Below, one piece after another: positions 1 to 9,219 of a DNA stretch of 34,023 bases (positions are counted from its first letter, which is position 1; each line of letters opens with the position of its first letter). The notes beneath the pieces were generated by a model. It did no database searches. It was not told the DNA's origin and worked only from the letters and a program-made list of their open reading frames with translations. Made by a program: the position numbers and the translations under genes. This DNA comes from Prosthecobacter sp. (lineage in GTDB: Bacteria; Verrucomicrobiota; Verrucomicrobiia; Verrucomicrobiales; Verrucomicrobiaceae), in the NCBI GenBank assembly GCA_017853885.1, contig JAFMIR010000040.1, positions 1 through 34,023 of the forward strand, read 5' to 3'.

Positions 1-109
1 CTTTGCCATTGAAGAGCGAGACAAAACCCTCCTCTGGTTTCCAATCCTCCGCGTGAAGAGGAGCGGTCAGACAGAGAGAGAGGAACAAGTAAGCGAGATG
101 GTGATTCAT
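1..109 (-). CDS. Secreted DUF1080 (3-keto-disaccharide hydrolase-like) protein, N-terminal fragment
   Basis: The reverse strand opens at an ATG at 109 and stays open to the window edge, giving 36 codons. The product starts MNHHLAYLFLSLCLTAPLHA, a clean signal peptide with a hydrophobic core and an A-x-A-like cleavage site. It is followed by EDWKPEEGFVSLFNGK. The G-F-x-x-L-F-N-G-K string is the characteristic opening of the DUF1080/3-keto-disaccharide hydrolase fold (concanavalin-like), which is very common as exported proteins in Verrucomicrobia and Planctomycetes and acts on glycans. The rest of the gene lies outside the window, so the catalytic part cannot be judged. It is divergent from the kinase gene, with an 83-base gap that must hold both promoters. 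Alternative: another secreted protein with a similar N-terminus, but the motif match is good. Confidence 0.72.
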   Translation of the reverse strand, partial: MNHHLAYLFLSLCLTAPLHAEDWKPEEGFVSLFNGK

Positions 110-855
110 AGTGGCTACCTTAAACGGCGGTGGAAGGACGGATGTTTTGGAATTGTTATCGACACGTCTCGTGGCAGTCTCACATTCGTCTTATGCCTCA
201 CGAACTGCTCAAATGCTTGTCACGCTCCTCACAGGGCGAGGTTTGGCGTGCTAGAGATCAGGAAACGGGAGCCATTGTGGCTGTCAAGAGGCCAGGAGGA
301 CCTGCGGGGTTGGTGTCAATCCGGCACCCCAATGTGGTGCGAGTGCTCGAGTGTGATGCAGAGATGATGGTGATGGAATGGATTCAGGGTGATACACTCG
401 ACAAACTAGGGCCGGTTGATGCTGCTAGGTTTGAAGTGCTCGTTCACCAACTGCTCGGCGGACTCGAGGCGATTCACGAGAGTGGTTTTCTGCATCTCGA
501 TCTCAAACCGGACAACATTCTGCAAACAGCCTGCGGCTTCGTGATCACGGATTTGGGTAATGCTAGACCCCTCGCGGGTGCCACAGCTTGTTTGAAGGGT
601 TCCGTGCATTACATGGCACCAGAATGTTTCGAAGGCGATAAGATGGATGAACGCGCGGATCTGTATTCGCTCGGTTGTGTGTTCTATTTTTCCCTCACTG
701 GTCGCATGGCTTTCGAGGGTGAATTGGCAGCCCAGGTCATCACGGCGCATCTGCAGCATCGCGTGACATCCATCGAGGGTCCCCTTGGGGACTGGATTGG
801 CCGCTTGATGGCGCGAAACGCGAATGACAGGCCTCGAACAGCTCGAGAGGCACTC

Positions 856-2562
<1,707 letters not shown>

Positions 2563-2584
2563 GCAGCCGCGGAGTTTGCGGCAG

Positions 2585-2612
2585 AAGTGTGAAGTGCCAA
2601 GCGCCAAGTTTC
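2585..2612. repeat. Heptanucleotide repeat, four degenerate units
   Basis: Four consecutive 7-base units read AAGTGTG, AAGTGCC, AAGCGCC and AAGTTTC on the plus strand. They keep AAG at the same phase with the last four bases varying. The array lies 23 bases upstream of the glnS start. A related 7-base periodicity occurs at the start of the DsbD-like gene near 33.0 kb, so this looks like a repeat class and not chance. Confidence 0.6.
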
Positions 2613-2704
2613 ACTGCTCACGGCTTCGGATGGACTGACAAGGAGGTAAATTCCAGCTTGCATTCACCTCCTAGCTGTCTAACACACGCGCCGTCCAACG
2701 ACAC

Positions 2705-2780
<76 letters not shown>

Positions 2781-2785
2781 CTTTC

Positions 2786-2813
2786 AAAATGGCGGCGAGA
2801 GCCGCCATTTTTT
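2786..2813 (+). terminator. Rho-independent terminator of the tRNA-Lys gene
   Basis: A perfect 11-bp stem, AAAATGGCGGC with GCCGCCATTTT, encloses a GAGA tetraloop and runs into a short T tract. It starts 6 bases after the tRNA CCA end. Confidence 0.9.
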
Positions 2814-2949
2814 GTGCCCACAAGCTCTCAGGCCGGTTCTCAAAATGTCAGTCTGATTCACGCCGGCGAGGCAGCTTCACTCGCTCTTTCCTTGCCACTG
2901 AGACCATCGCGCTCGCCGGTCATTTCAGACATTCTTTTTGAGAAACAGT

Positions 2950-3861
2950 CTACTTCTTCGGCTTCGGCGCATTCTGTTTCGGATAGCCTTCCAGCTTTAC
3001 CACGCTGACCGCACTTTCCGTGGGGAAATCAGCTGGAACTGCTGCCGTTTGCTTCACATCGCCCGTGGCGGCCCATTCGGTGCCGCGTTGAAGGAGGGTG
3101 AAAAAGCCGCGGTCGAGCATGGAGTAGTCCGCATGGCCGAGCGTGGTGTGAAAGACGCGTCCCTGCTGATACTTAAGCACCATGTTGTTGGGCTCTTGGA
3201 CGGATGTGAGGTCGGATTGGGCGGTAGATAGGATCTCGACGTTTTCGGCGGGACCGCGGAGCTTGCTGTAGAGCTCATCTTTGCAATGCAGCCAACGCTT
3301 CGGCAGGCCGCGGGTGATTGGGTGATCGCTGTTTTGGATCTCGACGACGAACTCATGCTGTGGGCCGTGAGCACCGCCGTTGCCGGCACTTGTATCGCGG
3401 AAGAGCTTTCCATCCTTCACATAGAGCCAAGGGCCGCTTTTTTCATTCCGACCGCCCCAGCCGCCCACGCCGATCATGTCATTGTATTCTTTCCAATCGG
3501 GAAAGGAATTGTTCGCTGCATGCACTGACACAAAACCACCTCCAGCGGCGACATACTTCGTGAAGGCATCGCGCACCTGTTGCGGCCAGGGCTCGCCGTT
3601 GTAATTGCTCACGACGGCTTGGTAGGCGCTGAAGTCAGGCTTAAAAGCCTGCCAAGCCTCTGAGGGGGATCCTTTTAGCGGTGAGGTGCTGATCTCGACG
3701 GTGAAGGCCCCGCTGGACTCCAGCGCATGCTTCAGCACGGGTGTGGTCATGTCCCACTTGTGGTTGTTCTGGCCGTCCACGATGAGGACCTTGATTTTGT
3801 CCGCTGCAGAGAGAGTGACGGCAGAGACGAGCAGGAGAAAGGTGGCAATAGAGGAGCGCAT
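2950..3861 (-). CDS. Secreted ThuA-like domain protein
   Basis: A 303-residue exported protein. The signal peptide MRSSIATFLLLVSAVTLSAA is followed by DKIKVLIVDGQNNHKW, the first strand and N-H-x-W block typical of ThuA-like (PF06283) proteins. Further family blocks are YNGEPWPQQVRDAFTKYV, GGGFVSVHAANNSF, DHPITRGLP and HTTLGHADYSM near the C-terminus, which is the usual F-x-T-x-L-G-H element. The fold is glutamine-amidotransferase-like. ThuA proteins are linked to sugar (trehalose and keto-sugar) catabolism but the reaction is poorly defined. The ATG at 3861 starts exactly at the signal peptide; a start 13 codons upstream would spoil it. It is divergent from the CNNM gene with a 100-base gap. 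The C-terminus is lysine- and proline-rich (NAPKPKK). Confidence 0.88.
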   Translation of the reverse strand: MRSSIATFLLLVSAVTLSAADKIKVLIVDGQNNHKWDMTTPVLKHALESSGAFTVEISTSPLKGSPSEAWQAFKPDFSAYQAVVSNYNGEPWPQQVRDAFTKYVAAGGGFVSVHAANNSFPDWKEYNDMIGVGGWGGRNEKSGPWLYVKDGKLFRDTSAGNGGAHGPQHEFVVEIQNSDHPITRGLPKRWLHCKDELYSKLRGPAENVEILSTAQSDLTSVQEPNNMVLKYQQGRVFHTTLGHADYSMLDRGFFTLLQRGTEWAATGDVKQTAAVPADFPTESAVSVVKLEGYPKQNAPKPKK

Positions 3862-3961
3862 AAGCAGTGGGTGACTATCAAAGCAGCCCTCTTCTGGCAA
3901 GAACGAAGGTTGCCCGCCGCCTGATGCGCTTCAAACTGCACCTGCCTCGATTCAAAGACCG

Positions 3962-5212
3962 ATGCTTTTTCCCGCTCTTCTGCTCTATCTCGCCCTTCTG
4001 GCCTTGCTGGCGGTCATTTCCGCTGCGGAGACAGCGATTCATAGCGTGCGTGACGTGGAAAAACAGCTCCAGGCTGCTGGTGAGGGCTCCGTGGCACGGC
4101 GGTTGCGGGAAATCAGTACGAATCCCTTTGCGCCGCTGCAGCAGGCGCAGCTCCTTTCCGCCGCGTTGAATCTTTCCCTAGCGGCGCTCGGCGTGTGGAT
4201 CGTCACTGGACCGTTGAAACAGATGGGATGGAACCCATGGCTAGCATCGTGCCTGCTTTTTCTCAGCACTGTGATTTTCGGAGACATCGTCCCCAAGTTT
4301 TTCGCGGCCCGCTCACCTGCCGTGGTGCTGCTGGTCAGCCTGCGTCTCTTGCGGCCGCTGCGCCGTGTGCTTGATCCGCTTACGGGTTTTGTGGACCGCA
4401 TGGCGGATGCGCTGCTGAGCTATCTGGTGCCGCACCATCTCAAGACGCGTCTCCCCGTTACCCGCGACGAGTTTGAGACGCTCGTCGAAATGCGTCAGGA
4501 GCAGGGGATGCTGGGAAGTGAGGAGGGGGCGATGATTCACGAGGCCCTCGAGATCGAAGGGCTCACCGTTCGCGATTGCATGGTGCCACGTGTTGATCTG
4601 GCGATGATGTCCGCTGAAGATTCCGAAACTCAAACCGCCGCTTTGCTGGAACGTGCCGCTGGGCGCTTCGTCATTGTTTATGGCGAGACGCCGGACAGCG
4701 TGCTGGGCATCATAGATGCCTCGGTATGGAAACTTTCCGGACGGCCACCTTGGCGCGACTGCCTGCAGATGCCAGCCTTTGTGCCTGAAACCATGCCTAT
4801 TCTCGACGCGCTGAATGAGCATCTGCGCAACCAAACCACGCCCCTCATCATCGTGGACGAATACGGCGGCCTAGAAGGCATGATCAGCCGTCGTGAGATC
4901 GCCGATTGGCTTCTCTATGACGCTGCTCCGTGGCGTGGCGAGGCCGCTGACATCCGCGATTTGGGCCATGGACGCTTCCTCCTCGATGGCGGTGCCCGTC
5001 TGGATCATCTGAGAGACGAGCTCAGCATTGACCTCGAAGCAGAGGCGGGCGGCATTGATACCATCGGCGGTCTTGTTTTCACCCATCTCGGTCATGTGCC
5101 AAAGCCCGGTGAGCGCTTTCACCTCGGAGGCGCGCACATCAAAGTGCGACGCGTGGTCCGTGCTCGTATTCAAGAAGTGGAGCTAAGGCTCGAGCCGAAG
5201 TGTGAGGAGTGA
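3962..5212 (+). CDS. CNNM/CorC-family transporter-associated protein (DUF21-CBS-CorC_HlyC)
   Basis: A 416-residue inner-membrane protein. The N-terminal DUF21/CNNM domain (about 1-140) has hydrophobic segments at about 3-20, 62-84 and 90-130, including the AAETAIHS element and GDIVPKFFA, the counterpart of the GE-x-x-PK motif. A CBS pair follows, at about 195-310: CMVPRVDLAMMS opens the first repeat, and PLIIVDEYGGLEGMISRREI closes the second. A C-terminal CorC_HlyC domain (about 325-410) includes GGIDTIGGLVFTHLGHVPKPGE. Relatives handle Mg2+ or Co2+ efflux, and older annotation calls them hemolysins. The metal cannot be told from sequence. It stands alone on this strand, and its start 4 bases after the gap sequence CAAAGACCG has no evident ribosome site. 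Confidence 0.92.
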   Translation: MLFPALLLYLALLALLAVISAAETAIHSVRDVEKQLQAAGEGSVARRLREISTNPFAPLQQAQLLSAALNLSLAALGVWIVTGPLKQMGWNPWLASCLLFLSTVIFGDIVPKFFAARSPAVVLLVSLRLLRPLRRVLDPLTGFVDRMADALLSYLVPHHLKTRLPVTRDEFETLVEMRQEQGMLGSEEGAMIHEALEIEGLTVRDCMVPRVDLAMMSAEDSETQTAALLERAAGRFVIVYGETPDSVLGIIDASVWKLSGRPPWRDCLQMPAFVPETMPILDALNEHLRNQTTPLIIVDEYGGLEGMISRREIADWLLYDAAPWRGEAADIRDLGHGRFLLDGGARLDHLRDELSIDLEAEAGGIDTIGGLVFTHLGHVPKPGERFHLGGAHIKVRRVVRARIQEVELRLEPKCEE

Positions 5213-5363
5213 GTTACCGTAGGGGTGGCGGTGGTTGTATTCGCGCGCGGTTGATCCGCCTTTGCGATATCACTTCAGCTTTGCTCGTGCCCACAATCTT
5301 TACCACGCACAATTTGAACCTGGACAGCTAATCATTCGGTGCGGCTCACAGGAGTGCGTAGGC

Positions 5364-6554
5364 TCAAGAAAGCTTGTCACGGAAGTCCTCGTAGCGGAAG
5401 CGTCGCACGACGCGGTATTCCTTTTTTGCTGGATCGTAGATGGCAATGTCTGGATGATGCACACCATTGAAAGTCGTGGTCTTCACCATCGTGTAATGCG
5501 CCATGTCTGCGAAGACGAGACGCTGGCCGACTTGCAGCGGTTGAGGGAAGGAGAAGCCGTCTAGCACATCGCCGGCCAGGCAAGTCATGCCGCCCATCGT
5601 GTATTCATGAGGGAATTCTCCGGGCATGCCGCCGCCGATGATGTGGGGGCGGTAAGGCATTTCCATCGTGTCCGGCATGTGGGCGCTGGCCGAGAGATCG
5701 AGGATGGCGGTGGGCGGATGGGTCGGAACGATATCCAAGACCTCTGCAATCAGATAGCCGGTGTTCAGGCCGACCGCCTCGCCGGGTTCAAGATAGATTT
5801 GTTCTTTGCCCCAACGGGCTTTGAAAGCCTTCAGTAAGTGGATGAGGCGCTCGAGATCGTAGTCGCTACGCGAGATATGATGGCCGCCGCCCATGTTGAC
5901 CCAGTCAACTTGCTCAATGAGCTTGGGAAATCGCTTCTCCACGGCACCGACGACGCGTTCGAGCACATCGCTGCCTTGTTCGCAAAGCGCATGAAAGTGC
6001 AGGCCCTCGATGCCACTGAGGTCTTGGCCACTGAGAGAATCCGAGCGAATACCGAGACGGCAGCCAGGTGAGCACGGGTCGTAAAGTGAAACCTCCACTT
6101 CGCTGTGTTCCGGATTCACGCGGATGCCGGGGCTGGGCGCATGTTGGCCGGCGGCACGTACTGCCTCGATTATGGGGCGGAATTTACGCCACTGGGCGAG
6201 CGAGTTGAAGCTGATGTGGTTCGCGATGGGCAGAATCTGCTGCATCTCCTTTGGTTTGAAGGCTGGAGCATACACGTGGACCTCTTTGCCAAACTCGCGG
6301 TAAGCCAGCAGGGCCTCGTTCAGTCCACTGGCGCAGCATCCGCTGAGATATTCCCGCGCAAGACCGAAGGTGCTGAACATGGAGAAGCCTTTCAAGGCAA
6401 GCAGCACCTTCACGCCGGCTTCACGCTCCACCAAGGCGAGGCGCTCAAGATTTTTGCGCAGCAGTTCCAGATCCACGACGAAGGCTGGCGTGTCGATCTG
6501 GTGGATGTCAAAAGCCGGGGAGGGCTGATCAAAGACGTGCGGAGGGGTGAACAT
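5364..6554 (-). CDS. nspC: Carboxynorspermidine decarboxylase
   Basis: A 396-residue PLP enzyme of alanine-racemase fold type III that decarboxylates carboxynorspermidine or carboxyspermidine to the polyamine. The Schiff-base lysine is in LLALKGFSMF (Lys55). The family-specific blocks GCCASGLNEALL, NMGGGHHISRSDYD (phosphate-binding glycines) and EPGEAVGLNTGYL are all present, and the length is near the family norm (about 380-400). The partner carboxy(nor)spermidine dehydrogenase is not in the window. The start ATG at 6554 leaves a leader of more than 300 bases before the upstream gene's terminator, so nspC has its own promoter. Its 3' end faces the CNNM gene across a 151-base gap with no clear hairpin. 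Confidence 0.93.
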   Translation of the reverse strand: MFTPPHVFDQPSPAFDIHQIDTPAFVVDLELLRKNLERLALVEREAGVKVLLALKGFSMFSTFGLAREYLSGCCASGLNEALLAYREFGKEVHVYAPAFKPKEMQQILPIANHISFNSLAQWRKFRPIIEAVRAAGQHAPSPGIRVNPEHSEVEVSLYDPCSPGCRLGIRSDSLSGQDLSGIEGLHFHALCEQGSDVLERVVGAVEKRFPKLIEQVDWVNMGGGHHISRSDYDLERLIHLLKAFKARWGKEQIYLEPGEAVGLNTGYLIAEVLDIVPTHPPTAILDLSASAHMPDTMEMPYRPHIIGGGMPGEFPHEYTMGGMTCLAGDVLDGFSFPQPLQVGQRLVFADMAHYTMVKTTTFNGVHHPDIAIYDPAKKEYRVVRRFRYEDFRDKLS

Positions 6555-6648
6555 GGGCGGCGGATAGTGGATGGCCGCGCAGGAATGTCGAGTAGGGAGA
6601 ATCGTGAGTTGACGCCCGGCATGGTTTTCTGCATGACCGATTATCTGT

Positions 6649-6882
6649 ATGAAATGCAGACTTTTTTGCCTCCTACGATCGCTTTTGCCTATTCATACGG
6701 CTGACAAGCGATGGACTGCGGATGGTCATCTGCAGATCGAGATCGGCCGGCTTGCGATCGCTGGGTCTGTTTCGTATGAATGGCTACATCCGGAGCCAGA
6801 GAGTCAGATCCAGAAGATTTGTGAAGTCATCGCAGGGGTAAAATCGCTCGGTTACGAATGCAAAAAAGAAGGCTCCGCATGA
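6649..6882 (+). CDS. Possible small hypothetical protein
   Basis: A 77-codon open frame fills most of the 365-base stretch between nspC and the small cytochrome gene, on the opposite strand to both. The predicted product begins MKCRLFCLLRS and contains a protein-like middle, LQIEIGRLAIAGSVSYEWLH, and ends in KKEGSA. Its TGA falls in the loop of the terminator hairpin of the neighbouring reverse-strand gene. I do not recognise any family, see no Shine-Dalgarno sequence, and the N-terminal third looks less protein-like than the rest. It may be a real small gene, a remnant, or chance; the remaining bases of this gap hold the nspC promoter region. Confidence 0.28.
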   Translation: MKCRLFCLLRSLLPIHTADKRWTADGHLQIEIGRLAIAGSVSYEWLHPEPESQIQKICEVIAGVKSLGYECKKEGSA

Positions 6883-6893
6883 TGCGGAGCCTT
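6862..6893 (-). terminator. Rho-independent terminator of the small cytochrome gene
   Basis: An 11-bp perfect stem AAGGCTCCGCA with TGCGGAGCCTT and a 3-base loop is followed, reading on the reverse strand, by CTTTTTTG. The T run is only on this side, so it terminates the reverse-strand gene that stops at 6920. Confidence 0.88.
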
Positions 6894-6919
6894 CCAAAGT
6901 CGAAGTTAGATCGGGCGGA

Positions 6920-7270
6920 TCACTTACCCTTGAACATGTCATGGCATGCCTTGCAGTTCACAGCCTTCTTGAAGTCACTCGTGCCGGAAGCATCTTTGGC
7001 CTGTACTTTTTTGATGGCGCTGATGAGAGCTTGGCACTTCTCCATCCAGATGGATTTTGCGCCTTTGGCAGGCGTGTCGCCGCTCATGTCCTCATAGGCT
7101 TTCAGAAGCGTGGCCAGATCGGCGTCAGTGGCTTCGCCTCGGCCAACTTTCTTGCAGATGGCGTCCTCGGGCTTGTGGAGCTCCTTCATGATCTTCTTTG
7201 TGGCATCGCCAGCGGAGGCTAGGGAGAGGCTGATGGCGAGGGTGACGAGAGTGATGGCGGATTTCTTCAT
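6920..7270 (-). CDS. Small exported class II-like cytochrome c
   Basis: A 116-residue periplasmic protein. MKKSAITLVTLAISLSLASA is a signal peptide with A-x-A cleavage. The mature part is highly charged and helical, and carries a single heme-binding CKACH (Cys106, Cys109, His110) followed only by DMFKGK. A heme motif at the extreme C-terminus of a roughly 100-residue helical protein is the layout of cytochrome c-prime/c556 (class II), a four-helix bundle used in electron transfer or gas binding. A longer frame reading up to GTG 7345 exists, but ATG 7270 gives the signal peptide directly. The gene has its own terminator and sits downstream of efp, separated by efp's terminator. Assignment to class II is by architecture only. 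Confidence 0.82.
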   Translation of the reverse strand: MKKSAITLVTLAISLSLASAGDATKKIMKELHKPEDAICKKVGRGEATDADLATLLKAYEDMSGDTPAKGAKSIWMEKCQALISAIKKVQAKDASGTSDFKKAVNCKACHDMFKGK

Positions 7271-7360
7271 GAGGTGTATCGCGGGTATATCGGCTGAGTT
7301 GATTGACGTGAATGATGCACGCCACACAAATTTGAACGGAATCACCTCCTTTTGTTAATC

Positions 7361-7399
7361 AAAAAAAGCGCCGGATCAGTCAAGATCAGGCACTTTTTT
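7361..7399 (-). terminator. Rho-independent terminator downstream of efp
   Basis: Reading the reverse strand, AAAAAAGTGCCTGATC, loop TTGACT, then GATCCGGCGCTTTTTTT form a 16-bp stem with one mismatch and one G-U pair, ending in seven Ts. The A-rich side makes it possibly bidirectional. It lies 22 bases after the efp stop codon. Confidence 0.85.
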
Positions 7400-7420
7400 G
7401 AAGGAGAAAGGAGCCAGCAA

Positions 7421-7987
7421 TCAGTTCACTCGACCAAGGTAGGTGCCGTCTTCGGTCTTCACGCTAATCTTGTCTCCGGGGCCGATGAAGAGAGGCACCT
7501 GCACACGCAAGCCGGTTTCCATGACGGCTTCCTTGTAAACGTTGTTCGCGGAGTCACCCTTCACGCCTTCAGGCGATTCGGCAACAGTCATGGTGACGGA
7601 GGCGGGAAGTTCGATGCCGGCCACGACGTCATCGGCGAGGAGGATCATATACTTTTGGCCTTCGATCAGATAGTCCTTCTCCTTTTTCACCATGTCAGGT
7701 CCTAGTAGCACGTCCTCAAAGGTCTCGGGGTGCATGAAATGATAACCGTCACCGTCTTTGTAGCTGAACTCGTGCTGGTCGCGGGAGAGGTTCACCGAGT
7801 CGAGGGACTCGTTGGAGGTCATGCGGAGGTTGTACACCTTGCCAATGGTAATGCTGCGGATGGACATCTGCACGAACGAGGCCATGCGCGGAGGCGTTTT
7901 GAGCTCGAATTCAGACACGACGCAGACGTCGTTGTTGTAGCGGACAGCGTGTCCTTTGCGAAGGTTGATGACAGGTGTGGAGGCCAT
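7421..7987 (-). CDS. efp: Elongation factor P, arginine-tip variant
   Basis: A 188-residue translation factor that rescues ribosomes stalled at polyproline. All three domains are visible: the N-terminal KOW-like domain (1-65), the OB domain (about 66-128) and the C-terminal OB domain with SANNVYKEAVMETGLRVQVPLFI and the final GDKISVKTEDGTYLGRV. The tip of the domain I loop, where E. coli has Lys34 inside PGKG, reads KTPPRMASF, so residue 34 is Arg and there is no lysine at the tip. The EpmA/EpmB lysine modification therefore cannot apply. Arg-type EF-Ps are rhamnosylated by EarP in some bacteria, but their loop is different and no earP is nearby. The start at 7987 (MASTPVINLRKG) matches family length; an in-frame extension reaches into the sugar-kinase gene and was not used. 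Confidence 0.95.
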   Translation of the reverse strand: MASTPVINLRKGHAVRYNNDVCVVSEFELKTPPRMASFVQMSIRSITIGKVYNLRMTSNESLDSVNLSRDQHEFSYKDGDGYHFMHPETFEDVLLGPDMVKKEKDYLIEGQKYMILLADDVVAGIELPASVTMTVAESPEGVKGDSANNVYKEAVMETGLRVQVPLFIGPGDKISVKTEDGTYLGRVN

Positions 7988-8051
7988 AGGGGCGGGTTCT
8001 TTGGCGAGTTGGCAGGGGAATGCAAGCACGGAGAACGGCCCCGGCAGGCCC

Positions 8052-9128
8052 TCAACGCTGCACCTTGGCATCGCCGCCGGAGGCCAGTTTTTCCACCTCA
8101 GGAAGCGTGGCCATGCTGGTATCGCCGGGTGTGGTCATGGCGAGAGCGCCATGTGCCGCGCCGAGATCGACTGCCTTTTGCGGATCGTCGGAGACGAGTA
8201 GACCATGAATGAGGCCGGCGACAAAGCTGTCACCTGCGCCGATGCGATCGAGGATGTCAAAGTGCGGGTAGTTCCGGCTGCGGAAGTAGCTGCCGCGATG
8301 CCAGCATAGAGCACCCCAGTCATTCACAGAGGCTGTATGCACGCGGCGCAGTGTGGCGGCGATGGTGCTGAGGTTCGGAAACTCAGTCACGAGTTTTTCA
8401 ATCTGAGGATGTAGCGCGGCGTCTTCAGCGGCAAAGATGTCATCGGTGCCGCTTTTCACCACGCCAGCGGTCGGTGGTTCGTCGCTGAGCACACCGATCA
8501 TGACATCAATGAAGGGAGCGAGGCGGCGATTGAGCGCTTGGGCTGCAGGGAAGCCACCACGTTCCTGCCAGAGCGATGGGCGGTAGTTTAAATCGTAGGA
8601 AACGGTCACACCATGGCGTTTCGCGGCCTCGCAGGCTTCGATGGTGACTTGCGCGGTTGTTTCGCTGAGACCTGCAAAGATGCCGCCCGTGTGCAGCCAG
8701 CGACAGCCGAGTGTTCCAAACAGATGGTCGAAGTCGTAATCCCCCGGCTTGATCTGCGAGGCGGCACTGTGGCCGCGATCGACACTGCCTTTGGCACCCC
8801 GCACGCCGAAGCCGCGCTCGGTGAAGTTGATCGGATTGCGCACGCGTTTACCCATGCCGTCGTAAGGCACCCATCGGATGAGGGAGGTGTCCACGCCGCC
8901 TTGGAGGATCAGATCCTCCGTGAGACGGCCGATTTCATTTTCCGCAAACGCAGTCAAGATACCAGTGCGCAGCCCAAAGCAGCGGCGAAGTCCACGGGCC
9001 ACATTGTATTCGCCGCCGCCTTCCCAAGCGGTGAACTGGCGAGAAGTGCGCACGCGTCCCTCACCGGGATCGAGGCGTAAGAGAACTTCACCGAGGGAGA
9101 GTACATCGTAGGCAGGCTGGCGGGACAT
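8052..9128 (-). CDS. PfkB-family sugar kinase, probably 2-keto-3-deoxygluconate kinase
   Basis: A 358-residue ribokinase-fold enzyme that phosphorylates a sugar or keto-sugar acid. Motifs are LSLGEVLLRLDP near the N-terminus, GGGEYNVARGL (substrate-binding glycines, 37-47), SYDLNYRPSLW (177-187, a block shared with KdgK) and DRIGAGDSFVAGL with the catalytic base Asp300. These resemble KDG kinases (KdgK), which feed the Entner-Doudoroff route from uronates, but fructokinase or 5-dehydro-2-deoxygluconokinase cannot be excluded. It lies 64 bases upstream of efp in the same direction, and its start faces the cytochrome lipoprotein gene. No aldolase or dehydratase of the KDG pathway is adjacent. 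Confidence 0.86.
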   Translation of the reverse strand: MSRQPAYDVLSLGEVLLRLDPGEGRVRTSRQFTAWEGGGEYNVARGLRRCFGLRTGILTAFAENEIGRLTEDLILQGGVDTSLIRWVPYDGMGKRVRNPINFTERGFGVRGAKGSVDRGHSAASQIKPGDYDFDHLFGTLGCRWLHTGGIFAGLSETTAQVTIEACEAAKRHGVTVSYDLNYRPSLWQERGGFPAAQALNRRLAPFIDVMIGVLSDEPPTAGVVKSGTDDIFAAEDAALHPQIEKLVTEFPNLSTIAATLRRVHTASVNDWGALCWHRGSYFRSRNYPHFDILDRIGAGDSFVAGLIHGLLVSDDPQKAVDLGAAHGALAMTTPGDTSMATLPEVEKLASGGDAKVQR

Positions 9129-9183
9129 GGAGCGGTAGCTATGAATCCGGGAGCGCGTCCGTGCAAATGCCGCATCACGCCGT

Positions 9184-9213
9184 TTGCACGGTATCGGTGG
9201 TCGCGTTTATAGA
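9184..9213 (+). promoter_or_regulatory. Candidate sigma70-type promoter with little or no leader
   Basis: TTGCAC and TATAGA are separated by 18 bases. The -10 box ends 6 bases before the ATG at 9220, so the expected start of transcription falls on or next to the start codon, implying a leaderless mRNA. The match to consensus is moderate. Confidence 0.4.
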
Positions 9214-9219
9214 TGAGCT

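Noticed and set aside
7341..7352. ATCACCTCCTTT, identical to the 3' end of 16S rRNA.
   Set aside because: No other rRNA sequence precedes it, so it is not an rRNA fragment; the reverse-complement reading as a ribosome site is kept as a finding.
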